Shown: positions 25,066-33,512 of the stretch, in pieces
Layout of the letters: each line of letters opens with the position of its first letter
How positions within the stretch are numbered: position 1 is the stretch's first letter
Source: SpSt-333 sp040751955
GTDB lineage: Bacteria > Bacteroidota > Ignavibacteria > UBA10030 > UBA8401
NCBI GenBank assembly: GCA_040751955.1
Contig: JBFMFY010000006.1
Coordinates: forward strand, 1-64,000
Direction: 5' to 3'
Length of the DNA: 64,000 nt
Program-made: the position numbers and the translations under genes
Notes under the pieces: generated by a model
The model's database searches: none
What the model saw: only the letters and a program-made list of their open reading frames with translations
What the model was told of the DNA's origin: nothing

Positions 25066-26232
25066 ATGAAGATTGATTATGACATCATTGTAGTTGGCGC
25101 AGGACCTGCAGGGTCAACTGCAGCGCGGTATGCTGCGGCTGGCGGTGCAAAAGTTTTGATGCTTGAAAAAGACCGCGACGTCGGCTATCCTGTCCGGTGC
25201 GGTGAAGCGGTAAGTCATGAAGGTGTGATTCAGTTTATTCAACCGGATCCAAAATGGATTGCATCAACGGTCACTAAATTTCGTCTCGTTGCGCCGAATG
25301 GAAAAAGTGTTGTTCCAAAACTCGATGGTGCCGGTTATGTTCTTGAGCGTCGGATTTTCGATTATGAAGTGGCAAAACTTGCGGCAAAAGAAGGAGCAGA
25401 AATTGTTACCAAAGCGTATGTGTATGATCTGCTTCGTGAAGAGGGGAAGATCGCCGGTGTTCGTGCCCTTATCAAAGATAAGAAAGTAGATATCCGGTCA
25501 AAGATCGTGATCGGTGCAGATGGGGTTGAATCCCGCATCGGAAAAATGGCAGGCATCGACACGACATGCCACATCCGCGATATGGAGAGCTGTGCTCAAA
25601 TGACGCTTTCGGGTGTCGATGTGGAAGATGACGTGCTCGATTTTTATTTTGGCGATAATGTTTCACCGGGGGGGTACCTTTGGGTTTTTCCGAAAGGAAA
25701 GGATACCGCCAATGTCGGACTCGGTCTCGCAGTTGAAGAAGCGAAAAAGAAATCCGCAATCAAATATCTGCACGAATTTGTTGAAAAGAAATTTCCGAAA
25801 GCGGCAATGTTAACCCACATTGCAGGTGGTGTGCCGTGCGCCAAAACGTGCGATGAGATCGTGAAGGAGAATGTGATTCTTGTCGGAGATGCTGCGCATC
25901 AGGTTAATCCTGTGTCAGGGGGCGGAATCATTTCGGGAATGATCGGCGGAATGATCGGCGGGCAGGTTGCCGCAGAAGCAATTCAAAAGGAGAGTATCTC
26001 TCACTTAATTGAATATGACAAACGCTGGCACAAACGCCTCGGCTGGCGGCATGATGTTTTTTACAATATTAAGACGGCGATCTCGTACTTCGATGATAAG
26101 ACGCTGAACAATATCTGCGACAGTGCGTTGCAACTTCCGGAAGAAAAAAGAACACTCGGCGGAATTTTTCGTACCGCTTTATGGAATCAACCTTCAATGC
26201 TGATCGATGTTGCGAGGGTTTTCGTATCGTAA
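25066..26232 (+). CDS. Geranylgeranyl reductase family flavoprotein, archaeal-like
   Basis: A 388-aa FAD enzyme. The dinucleotide-binding start is DIIVVGAGPAGSTAARYAA, followed by GYPVRCGEAVSHEG, which matches the archaeal digeranylgeranylglycerophospholipid reductases better than plant or photosynthetic ChlP/BchP. The substrate-cavity motif PGGYLWVFP and the FAD site VILVGDAAHQVNPVSGGG are present. The family reduces double bonds of isoprenoid chains. With the ferredoxin upstream and a DGGGP-synthase-like UbiA gene 9 kb downstream, it may saturate polyprenyl lipids or quinone tails. The exact substrate is not determined. Confidence 0.85.
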   Translation: MKIDYDIIVVGAGPAGSTAARYAAAGGAKVLMLEKDRDVGYPVRCGEAVSHEGVIQFIQPDPKWIASTVTKFRLVAPNGKSVVPKLDGAGYVLERRIFDYEVAKLAAKEGAEIVTKAYVYDLLREEGKIAGVRALIKDKKVDIRSKIVIGADGVESRIGKMAGIDTTCHIRDMESCAQMTLSGVDVEDDVLDFYFGDNVSPGGYLWVFPKGKDTANVGLGLAVEEAKKKSAIKYLHEFVEKKFPKAAMLTHIAGGVPCAKTCDEIVKENVILVGDAAHQVNPVSGGGIISGMIGGMIGGQVAAEAIQKESISHLIEYDKRWHKRLGWRHDVFYNIKTAISYFDDKTLNNICDSALQLPEEKRTLGGIFRTALWNQPSMLIDVARVFVS

Positions 26233-26234
26233 CA

Positions 26235-26855
26235 ATGAAAAGACTCCGTTCATCTTCCCTCATACTGTTTTTGGTATTTTCCATCGGCTGCTATCAACAT
26301 TATCAGACTGCGGATCTGCGGAACAGCATTGTTGATGTTCTTTCCGTCGATTCGACGATTGTGCTCGATATTCGATATGCAACAGAAAATAATTTCACCA
26401 AAACAAAATTATATCCTGTTGCAAAAGCTAAACTCCGCCGTGAAGCGGCTGAATCGCTTGCTGCAGTGAATCGTGAATTACGATCACTCGGTTTCCGGTT
26501 GAAAGTGTATGATGCATACAGGCCGCTGGCGATTCAATGGAAATTGTGGAAAGTTGTCCCGAACGAAGATTATGTTGCCGACCCACGCAAAGGTTCCCGC
26601 CACAATCGTGGTGCTGCGGTTGATCTGACAATCATAGATTCACATGGGAATGAGTTAGAAATGCCGACTCCGTACGACGATTTCACGGAAAAAGCGTGGC
26701 ATTCCTATGAGTTGCTCTCTGAAGCCGCCAAAAAAAACAGAGCATTGCTAAAAGATGTGATGGAGCGGCATGGATTCAATCCGATTAAAAGCGAATGGTG
26801 GCACTATGATTTTCGCGGTTGGGAGCAATTCGAAATTTTGGATGAGCCGTTGTGA
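26235..26855 (+). CDS. D-Ala-D-Ala dipeptidase (VanX/DdpX-like) lipoprotein
   Basis: 206 aa. A signal peptide with lipobox FSIGC (about Cys16) leads into a VanX-type M15 zinc peptidase. The zinc site is SRHNRGAAVDLT (His and Asp ligands) plus SEWWHYDF (catalytic Glu and His ligand). VanX cleaves D-alanyl-D-alanine; as a lipoprotein this copy probably recycles cell-wall dipeptide in the periplasm rather than giving vancomycin resistance. No VanH/VanA genes are nearby. It starts two bases after the reductase stop and overlaps the next gene (TGATG). Confidence 0.9.
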   Translation: MKRLRSSSLILFLVFSIGCYQHYQTADLRNSIVDVLSVDSTIVLDIRYATENNFTKTKLYPVAKAKLRREAAESLAAVNRELRSLGFRLKVYDAYRPLAIQWKLWKVVPNEDYVADPRKGSRHNRGAAVDLTIIDSHGNELEMPTPYDDFTEKAWHSYELLSEAAKKNRALLKDVMERHGFNPIKSEWWHYDFRGWEQFEILDEPL

Positions 26856-27889
26856 TGAAGAGTTCACCGGCAGAAGTGAGAAATATTCTTCTCATTCGTA
26901 CGGATCGGATCGGTGATGTAGTGCTGTCACTGCCGATGCTGCCGGTGCTGAAGAAGCATTTTCCCAAAGCGTCCATTACAATGATGGTGCGGAAATATAC
27001 ACGGGAACTTGTTGAGCGCCATTCATGCGTTTCAGATATTGTTCAGTGGGACGATGACGGAGAGCGGACGCTTTCGGAATATGTCAAGATTGTCAAGCAA
27101 CGGTCATTTGATATCGCAATCGTCCCGTATCCACGGTTTATTTTGGCGTTGATCATCTATCTTGCCGGGATTCCGGTGCGAGTAGGAACGGGCTATCGCT
27201 GGTATTCATTTCTGTTCAACCATAAGGTGTATGAACACAGAAAAGATGCCAAGCGTCATGAAGTTGAATATAATCTTAATCTTCTCAAAGCAATTGGGAT
27301 TGAGAATACCGGCACTGCTGATTTTGAATTGGATATTTCTGCCGATGTCCAGCAAAAGATCGACGAAATGCTCTCTAAAGACAGTATGAATACTTTCGTT
27401 GTTCTGCATGTAGGAAGCGGAGGTTCGGCGCGGGACTGGTCATTGCAGAACTTTGCTGCGTTGGGAGATCGAATCCGGAACGATTTGCAGTGCAACGTAA
27501 TTTTGACGGGCGGCGAAAGTGAAAAGAGTTTAGTGGCGAGTGTCGTTTCAAATATGAAAACATCACCGGTCAATTATACCGGGTTGTTTTCGCTGGTGGA
27601 ACTTGGCGCGTTGTTTAAGCGGGCATCTGCGTTCGTTTCAAACTCCACCGGTCCGCTTCATATCGCCGCCGCGGTTGGAACACCCGTGATAGGATTCTAT
27701 CCGCCGATTCTTCAATGCAGTGCAGTGCGGTGGGGACCGTACACAAATAAGAAAAAAGTTTTCACAGCGGATAGTGCACGATGTCCGTTGTGCAAAGGGG
27801 GAGCGTGTCAGTCCAATGTATGCATGGATCAGATCACAGTTGACCAGGTGTTTCATGCTGTCCAAGAACACGTCAATGAGCATCGCTAG
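26855..27889 (+). CDS. Glycosyltransferase family 9 (heptosyltransferase-like)
   Basis: A 344-aa GT-B enzyme of the ADP-heptose:LPS heptosyltransferase family. The N-terminal segment ILLIRTDRIGDVVLSLPML and the nucleotide-sugar site STGPLHIAAAVGTPVIGFY are diagnostic. It implies LPS-core or similar glycan synthesis at the inner face of the inner membrane. A late cysteine cluster, CPLCKGGACQSNVC, is common in this family. The ATG overlaps the VanX stop by one base; a GTG three bases earlier is also possible. The gene end overlaps the DUF3108 start. Confidence 0.9.
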   Translation: MKSSPAEVRNILLIRTDRIGDVVLSLPMLPVLKKHFPKASITMMVRKYTRELVERHSCVSDIVQWDDDGERTLSEYVKIVKQRSFDIAIVPYPRFILALIIYLAGIPVRVGTGYRWYSFLFNHKVYEHRKDAKRHEVEYNLNLLKAIGIENTGTADFELDISADVQQKIDEMLSKDSMNTFVVLHVGSGGSARDWSLQNFAALGDRIRNDLQCNVILTGGESEKSLVASVVSNMKTSPVNYTGLFSLVELGALFKRASAFVSNSTGPLHIAAAVGTPVIGFYPPILQCSAVRWGPYTNKKKVFTADSARCPLCKGGACQSNVCMDQITVDQVFHAVQEHVNEHR

Positions 27890-28643
27890 AAGCATCGTGC
27901 TTCTTTTACTTAGCATTTCGCTTTTGCACGGTCAGAAAGCGGAACAGCAGCGTGCATTTACGACGGGTGAAAAATTGCTGTTCGATGTGAATTACGGATT
28001 CATCACCGCCGGTTATGCGGAGATGAGTATTCCACAGCTTGATACGGTGCTCGGAACAACCGCATACAAAGTGTCATTTACCGTACGGTCAACCCCGACA
28101 TTTGATCTCTTCTTTGAAGTTCGCGACCGATACGAGACGTATCTTGATACAACGACGATCGTTCCGTGGAAATTCGAACAGCATATTAAGGAAGGAAAAT
28201 TCAAAAGGGACTACGTTGCTGTATTCGATCAACGGAACAACAGAGCACGAACAGACAAAGGAGAATTCCAGATTCCGTCAGATGTCCACGATATCATGTC
28301 CGCATTCTATTATGCAAGAACGATTGACTATTCAAAGTTCAAGGTTGGTCAACGTATTCATTTGCAGAATTTTTTTAAGGGAAAGACGAATCCGCTCGAC
28401 GTGAAATATCTCGGCAAGCAAAAAGTGGATGTGGAAGCCGGGACGTTCAACTGTATTATTGTTGAACCGATGGTAAAAGAGGGAGGATTGTTTAAAAGCG
28501 AAGGACGGATCCTTATCTGGCTGAGCGACGACGAGAATAAAATTCCGGTGAAGGTGAGTACGAAAGTTGTCATCGGTTCGATAGATGCCGAACTGAAAGA
28601 GTACTCCGGCTTGCGGAATGAGTTGAAAGCAAAAATAAAATGA
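27876..28643 (+). CDS. DUF3108 periplasmic protein
   Basis: A 255-aa protein with a signal peptide (about residues 1-21, ending SLLHG) and then a DUF3108-type beta-rich domain. Typical segments are GEKLLFDVNYGFITAGYAEM and a late GGLFKSEGRILIWLSDDENKIPVKV. The fold resembles lipoprotein carriers and the family is usually found in envelope gene sets of Gram-negative bacteria; its biochemical role is unknown. Two ATGs, 27855 and 27876, both lie inside the glycosyltransferase gene; the second gives the better signal peptide. The stop overlaps the next ATG (ATGA). Confidence 0.82.
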   Translation: MSIARSIVLLLLSISLLHGQKAEQQRAFTTGEKLLFDVNYGFITAGYAEMSIPQLDTVLGTTAYKVSFTVRSTPTFDLFFEVRDRYETYLDTTTIVPWKFEQHIKEGKFKRDYVAVFDQRNNRARTDKGEFQIPSDVHDIMSAFYYARTIDYSKFKVGQRIHLQNFFKGKTNPLDVKYLGKQKVDVEAGTFNCIIVEPMVKEGGLFKSEGRILIWLSDDENKIPVKVSTKVVIGSIDAELKEYSGLRNELKAKIK

Positions 28644-29557
28644 GGGAGGTAGCAACAGCCATAGAATCCAAGTATCCCGAAGGCGTCAAGTATTCTCCCT
28701 TGGCGTTTGCCGTTGTATCGCTTGTGGGATTGTTTTTTCTCTATCAATTCGTTGGAGGGGGACTTACACTGCTGCTTATCGGCGGCGATGTTACGAACGA
28801 CAACGTCATGGTGGCACGCGTTGCTACCATGGTTGCTCAGTTTATTTTCCTGCTTGCGCCTGCGTTGATGCTGGCAAAAATGCAGCATGGTGTTCTGATG
28901 AATGCCCTGCGTTGGAGAATTCCTTCTGCTGTTGAAATTATTCTCTCCATCTTGGGAATGGTCGCTCTCCTTAAGACTGCAGAAGGGTATATTTATTTTC
29001 AGGAAAAGATTCCGTTGCCCGACGACGTCGTTCCGTTTGTCGAGATGATCAAGAAAATGATCGAGGAAACGTATCGCGTACTTGTTGAAGCACATTCAGT
29101 TCCGGAATTGTTGTTTGTCATCGCTGTGGTGTCACTCACGCCCGCCATTTGCGAAGAGATATTCTTCCGGGGATTGGTCCAGAAGAATTTTTCGCTTGGT
29201 ACAAACGGTGTGCGGGGATTCTTCATCACAGGTATCATATTCGGACTGTATCATTTCAATCCGTTTCATGCCGTTCCGCTTATTGCGCTTGGAATCTATT
29301 TTAGTTTTCTTCAATACCGTTCGCAGACATTAATCCTGCCGATGGTTGCTCATTTTGTCAACAATACTTTTTCGGTACTGGCAGCATATATGTACGGTTT
29401 TAACGCGTCCGATACACCATCTATTCTTGCCGGCGCGGAGGAATCTGTTTCTACAGCAACGGTAGTGGGAACAACATCGGTTTTCATACTGGTATTCATT
29501 GTCATACTCCGTTTGTACATAAAAACGACTGAGCACATCCCTGCGAGATCTGAATGA
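28640..29557 (+). CDS. CPBP family intramembrane metalloprotease
   Basis: A 305-aa membrane protein with about eight hydrophobic helices. The CPBP (Abi/CAAX) signature is complete: CEEIFFRGLVQ with the paired glutamates and arginine, then IIFGLYHFNP with the first metal-binding His, then HFVNNTFS. Family members are glutamate-type intramembrane proteases or act in protein maturation; the substrate is unknown. It is coupled by four-base overlaps to the genes on both sides. Confidence 0.9.
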   Translation: MREVATAIESKYPEGVKYSPLAFAVVSLVGLFFLYQFVGGGLTLLLIGGDVTNDNVMVARVATMVAQFIFLLAPALMLAKMQHGVLMNALRWRIPSAVEIILSILGMVALLKTAEGYIYFQEKIPLPDDVVPFVEMIKKMIEETYRVLVEAHSVPELLFVIAVVSLTPAICEEIFFRGLVQKNFSLGTNGVRGFFITGIIFGLYHFNPFHAVPLIALGIYFSFLQYRSQTLILPMVAHFVNNTFSVLAAYMYGFNASDTPSILAGAEESVSTATVVGTTSVFILVFIVILRLYIKTTEHIPARSE

Positions 29558-29946
29558 ATAAGAATGGAATCACCGATTTATGCGATAACCATCCTCAGAT
29601 GGAGGCGATAGCGTTCTGTGAAGTGTGCGGGAAGCCTGTTTGCGGTGATTGTGCTGTTGCAAAACTTGGCGCCTATTTTTGTAATGATGCTTCGCATCAA
29701 ACGATCTTTGAACGGTACACTACACTGTGCGAATCGCAAAGCATGTTTGAAGCCGAACTGATAGCAAAGAATCTTGAAGCGAACGGTATCTCTGTTCAAT
29801 GGTTTGAACGAAGCAGGTACAGAAAAGACTTTCTGCCGGCGCTTTATGTTCTCACCGGTTCGGTAGAGAACGCGATGACGATTCTTCAATCACTTGATCT
29901 CTTGGATTTCATAATTCCGGAAAATAATGTCAAGAACATTCGTTAA
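29554..29946 (+). CDS. Zinc-finger plus DUF2007-like small protein
   Basis: A 130-aa protein. The N-terminus is a B-box-like zinc finger (CDNHPQMEAIAFCEVCGKPV, then CGDC) with a further Cys and His. The C-terminal 70 residues resemble DUF2007, a putative signal-transducing domain with a ferredoxin-like fold: the segment FEAELIAKNLEANGIS is typical. The function is unknown. The last 20 bases overlap the start of cdsA, an unusually long overlap for this operon. Confidence 0.7.
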   Translation: MNKNGITDLCDNHPQMEAIAFCEVCGKPVCGDCAVAKLGAYFCNDASHQTIFERYTTLCESQSMFEAELIAKNLEANGISVQWFERSRYRKDFLPALYVLTGSVENAMTILQSLDLLDFIIPENNVKNIR

Positions 29947-30889
29947 TCTTGCACCTCGCGTTGCCGTCGCACTGGTCGGCATTCCGGTCATATTGTTCGT
30001 CAGCTACATCGGCACTCTCTTTTTTTTACTCCTTGTGCTGACGATCGGAATTCTCGCATTGCTTGAGTATTTCACTCTGGCAAAAGCGAAAGGCGCCAAT
30101 CCGCAGACCGGAGTTGCCATTGCGGGACTTTCGGCGATTCACATTTCGTTCTTTCATGAACGGATACAAAATTTTATCCTGCCGTTTTTTATCGACAGCG
30201 GTGGAATCTCACTGCTCCAAAAATTACAACTCTTCATCAGTGTGCTCTTTCTCTTCCTCATTGTTGTAATGATAGTAGAATTGTTTCGCAACAAAGGGTC
30301 GATCTTTCTCAATGCCGGTGTTACAATTTTTGGAGTACTGTACATCGGCGTTTTTCTTTCTTCACTTGTCGGCATTCGGGAATTGTTCGGTGCGGAATTT
30401 CCGTACCACCTTGCCATTCAGTTTTTTCCCTCTTCCACATCTTTTTCAGACGACGCGCTTGCCGCCACGACATACGCATGGGGAGGATGGACTGTCATTG
30501 CGATTTTTGCATCGATCTGGATGTGTGATACCGCCGCATATTTTGGCGGACTGTCTATGGGAAGACATAAATTGTTTCCACGCGTGAGTCCCAATAAAAG
30601 CTGGGAAGGGGCGGTATGGGGATTCCTGGGGGCGGTTGGAGCGATGATTGTGTTTCAGCAATATCTCCTTCCGTATTTGCAATTACATCAAGCGGTCGTC
30701 ATGGGTGTAATCGTAGGCGTTTTCGGGCAAATCGGGGACCTAATAGAGTCGTTATTGAAACGAGATGCGAATGTTAAAGATTCTTCAGGGCTCATCCCGG
30801 GGCACGGCGGAGTGTTCGATCGCTTCGACAGTTTGATATTCGTTTCGCCGATTTTATATTTGTATATAGACTTTGTGGTGTTGTCATAG
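29927..30889 (+). CDS. cdsA: Phosphatidate cytidylyltransferase
   Basis: A 320-aa integral membrane enzyme that makes CDP-diacylglycerol from phosphatidic acid and CTP. The CdsA signature is complete at the C-terminus: SLLKRDANVKDSSGLIPGHG followed by GVFDRFDSL. About eight hydrophobic helices are seen, and the extra loop around residues 160-185 is variable. This is the bacterial CdsA, not the short archaeal CarS, so it serves phospholipid synthesis. Its start lies within the preceding gene and its TAG overlaps the rimO GTG. Confidence 0.93.
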   Translation: MSRTFVNLAPRVAVALVGIPVILFVSYIGTLFFLLLVLTIGILALLEYFTLAKAKGANPQTGVAIAGLSAIHISFFHERIQNFILPFFIDSGGISLLQKLQLFISVLFLFLIVVMIVELFRNKGSIFLNAGVTIFGVLYIGVFLSSLVGIRELFGAEFPYHLAIQFFPSSTSFSDDALAATTYAWGGWTVIAIFASIWMCDTAAYFGGLSMGRHKLFPRVSPNKSWEGAVWGFLGAVGAMIVFQQYLLPYLQLHQAVVMGVIVGVFGQIGDLIESLLKRDANVKDSSGLIPGHGGVFDRFDSLIFVSPILYLYIDFVVLS

Positions 30890-32199
30890 TGAAAACCAAA
30901 ACCGGAAAAATAAATATCATCACGCTCGGCTGTGCGAAAAACACAGTCGATTCAGAAGCGCTCTTTTCGCAATTGCTGACGAATGATTTTGCCCTGACGG
31001 AGAAGATCGATAACGCAGATATTGCGATCATCAACACCTGTGGATTTATCGATGCCGCAAAGCGGCAATCGGTGGAGACAATCCTCTCTGCGGTACAAAG
31101 AAAGACCGAAGGGAATCTTGAAAAAGTGTTCGTGATGGGCTGCCTTTCCGAACGGTACAGCAAAGATCTTGCAAAAGAAATTCCCGAGGTTGACCGGTTT
31201 TTTGGTACGAATCAACTTCCCGATATTCTTGAGGAACTTGGGGGGAAATACAAGTATGAGCTGCTTGGCGAGCGTGCCATATCAACGCCGCATCATTTTG
31301 CCTATCTGAAAATATCTGAAGGGTGCGATAATCCCTGTTCATTCTGTGCAATACCGATTATGCGGGGTGGACACAAAACAAAGCCGATCGAGCAAGTGAT
31401 GGATGAGACGATGAGATTGGTTGAAAAGGGAGTGAGAGAACTGATTGTGATCGGGCAGGACACAACATACTACGGATTGGATCTCTATGGCGAAAGAAAA
31501 CTTGCATCGCTGTTATCGTCACTTGCATCGATCAAGGAACTTGAATGGATCAGGTTGATGTACGCATACCCGGCAAAATTTCCGCTCGATGTATTACAAT
31601 CGTTTAGTGACAATCCGAAGATTTGCAGGTATCTTGACATGCCCATTCAACACGCGGCGGACAATGTCTTGAAATCAATGCGCCGCGGCATAACACGACG
31701 AACGACCGAAAATCTTATAGCAACAATCAGGCGAACGGTTCCCGACATCGCATTGCGGACGACGCTGATCGTCGGTTATCCCAACGAAACAGAATCCGAT
31801 TTTGAGGAACTTGTACAGTTCGTCAAAGAGGTAAAGTTTGATCGGCTGGGGGTGTTCACCTATTCGCAGGAAGATCAGACGACGGCATTCGATTTGGGCG
31901 ATACGATACCGCAGGAAGAAAAAGAACGGCGAAAAGAGTACATTATGGAAGTGCAGCGAGAGGTATCGCTGCAACAAAACGAATCCCGCATCGGAAAGAA
32001 CACCAGAGCGGTCGTTGAACGCATTGAGGATGGAAACTTTGTCGGGAGAACGGAATGGGATGCACCGGAAATCGACAACGAAGTATTTATCCCGCAAACA
32101 GAAGAGACTCGCTTGAAGATTGGCCAATTTGTTGAAGTAACAATTTCGGACGCGACCGAATTTGATCTCTATGCAGAACCAATGACGGTGCCCGCATGA
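30889..32199 (+). CDS. rimO: Ribosomal protein S12 methylthiotransferase RimO
   Basis: A 436-aa radical-SAM enzyme that adds a methylthio group to an aspartate of ribosomal protein S12. The N-terminal UPF0004 domain has its three cluster cysteines in LGCAKNTVDSE, NTCGFID and MGCLSERY. The radical-SAM motif is CDNPCSFC, and a C-terminal TRAM domain follows. The sequence PIMRGGHKTKP favours RimO over MiaB. Translation starts at GTG 30889 overlapping the cdsA stop. Confidence 0.95.
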   Translation: MKTKTGKINIITLGCAKNTVDSEALFSQLLTNDFALTEKIDNADIAIINTCGFIDAAKRQSVETILSAVQRKTEGNLEKVFVMGCLSERYSKDLAKEIPEVDRFFGTNQLPDILEELGGKYKYELLGERAISTPHHFAYLKISEGCDNPCSFCAIPIMRGGHKTKPIEQVMDETMRLVEKGVRELIVIGQDTTYYGLDLYGERKLASLLSSLASIKELEWIRLMYAYPAKFPLDVLQSFSDNPKICRYLDMPIQHAADNVLKSMRRGITRRTTENLIATIRRTVPDIALRTTLIVGYPNETESDFEELVQFVKEVKFDRLGVFTYSQEDQTTAFDLGDTIPQEEKERRKEYIMEVQREVSLQQNESRIGKNTRAVVERIEDGNFVGRTEWDAPEIDNEVFIPQTEETRLKIGQFVEVTISDATEFDLYAEPMTVPA

Positions 32200-33482
32200 A
32201 AATATTTTCGATATTGTTTGCTGCCGCGTTCTCTGTGTTGACGGCACAAGTTGAAACGCGTAAACCACCGTCAGATTTTGACCTTCCGGAATTTTATATC
32301 GACGCATTGAGTTTTTCTACGAGTGATTCAACATCCTCGAGGGTCGATCTCTATATTCAAATACCGTACGATGCTCTGCAGTTTGTCAAGAAAGACAATC
32401 AGTACGTTGCAAAGTATGAAGTGACGATCAATTTTTTGACGGAAGAGAATGCATCCGTTTCGGAAAAGGTATGGTCCGAAGAGATCAAACTGGCTTCATT
32501 CAGTCAAACAGAGTCAAAAGGAGCGTACAGTTTAACACAGCGGTCATTGATGATCCCGCCCGGCATTTACAAGGTGCGCTCGCAGATCCGCGATGATGAA
32601 TCGAAGAAAGTTTCCACCGTTGTCCGGCGAATGATTGTCGGCAACTATACGATGCGGAATCTTGCTATCAGCGATATTATGATGGTCAGCAGGGTAACGA
32701 TGGATGGAGATCGAAGGAACATCGTACCGAATGTCACCGGCAACATCGGTGAAAACAACAACGTGTTCTACGTCTTCTTTGAAGTCTATTCGCCGAAACA
32801 GACTGATTCGCTTGAGTTGCACTATGTTATTACCGATCACAAAGGGAACCAACTTCTCAATAAGTATCAATACTACCGTGTGCAGAACACGCGATCACAG
32901 ATTATCACGCGGTTTGACAGTTCACAGTATTCCACAGGTGCCTATTCAATTTCTGTCGAAGCAAAATCACTGCTTGGTGGCGACGAAATTCTGCCGGTGT
33001 TGAAACAGCGCACATTTGTTGTTCGGTGGGGGAATATACCTGCCAATGTTGCTGATCTCGATCTGGCAATACGGCAATTGCGGTACATTGCAAAAGAAGA
33101 AGAGTATGAAAAGATCGAAGACGCCGGCACGGATGCAGAGAAACGGACATTGTTCGAAGAGTTCTGGAAGAAACGTGATCCGAATCCTGACACGAAACGG
33201 AACGAGTTCATGGAAGAATACTACAGCAGGGTTGAATATGCCAATCAGCATTTCTCACACTACATACCCGGCTGGCGCACAGATATGGGAATGGTATTCA
33301 TTCTCTTCGGCTCTCCCAACAATGTCGAACGCCATCCGTTCGATATAGATTCCAAACCGTACGAGGTCTGGTCATACTACGATTATAATCGGTCCATCGT
33401 TTTTGTTGACGAAACCGGATTCGGCGATTATCGATTACTCACCCCTATCTGGGATATGCTGCAGCGCTTGAAACATTATTAA
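32196..33482 (+). CDS. GWxTD domain protein
   Basis: A 428-aa secreted protein with a signal peptide (about residues 1-17) and an N-terminal beta-rich region. The C-terminal GWxTD domain follows, with the name-giving GWRTDMGMVFILFGSPNNVE and then KPYEVWSYYDYNRSIVF. The domain is widespread in Bacteroidota/Ignavibacteria, Acidobacteria and Gemmatimonadota but has no assigned activity. It overlaps the rimO stop by four bases and is followed 30 bases later by an Omp85 protein, suggesting an outer-membrane or periplasmic role. Confidence 0.88.
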   Translation: MKIFSILFAAAFSVLTAQVETRKPPSDFDLPEFYIDALSFSTSDSTSSRVDLYIQIPYDALQFVKKDNQYVAKYEVTINFLTEENASVSEKVWSEEIKLASFSQTESKGAYSLTQRSLMIPPGIYKVRSQIRDDESKKVSTVVRRMIVGNYTMRNLAISDIMMVSRVTMDGDRRNIVPNVTGNIGENNNVFYVFFEVYSPKQTDSLELHYVITDHKGNQLLNKYQYYRVQNTRSQIITRFDSSQYSTGAYSISVEAKSLLGGDEILPVLKQRTFVVRWGNIPANVADLDLAIRQLRYIAKEEEYEKIEDAGTDAEKRTLFEEFWKKRDPNPDTKRNEFMEEYYSRVEYANQHFSHYIPGWRTDMGMVFILFGSPNNVERHPFDIDSKPYEVWSYYDYNRSIVFVDETGFGDYRLLTPIWDMLQRLKHY

Positions 33483-33512
33483 TGACCATGGTTCCGTACT
33501 GCGGAACAATCA

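Noticed and set aside
26235..26855. Vancomycin resistance cluster
   Set aside because: Only a VanX-like gene is present; there is no VanH, VanA/B or VanRS. The lipoprotein signal argues for wall recycling.
29927..30889. CDP-archaeol synthase (CarS)
   Set aside because: The gene has the bacterial CdsA length and C-terminal signature, not the short CarS form.
31675..32307. 210-codon minus-strand frame spanning rimO and the GWxTD start
   Set aside because: It runs across two coupled real genes and has no start signal or domain.
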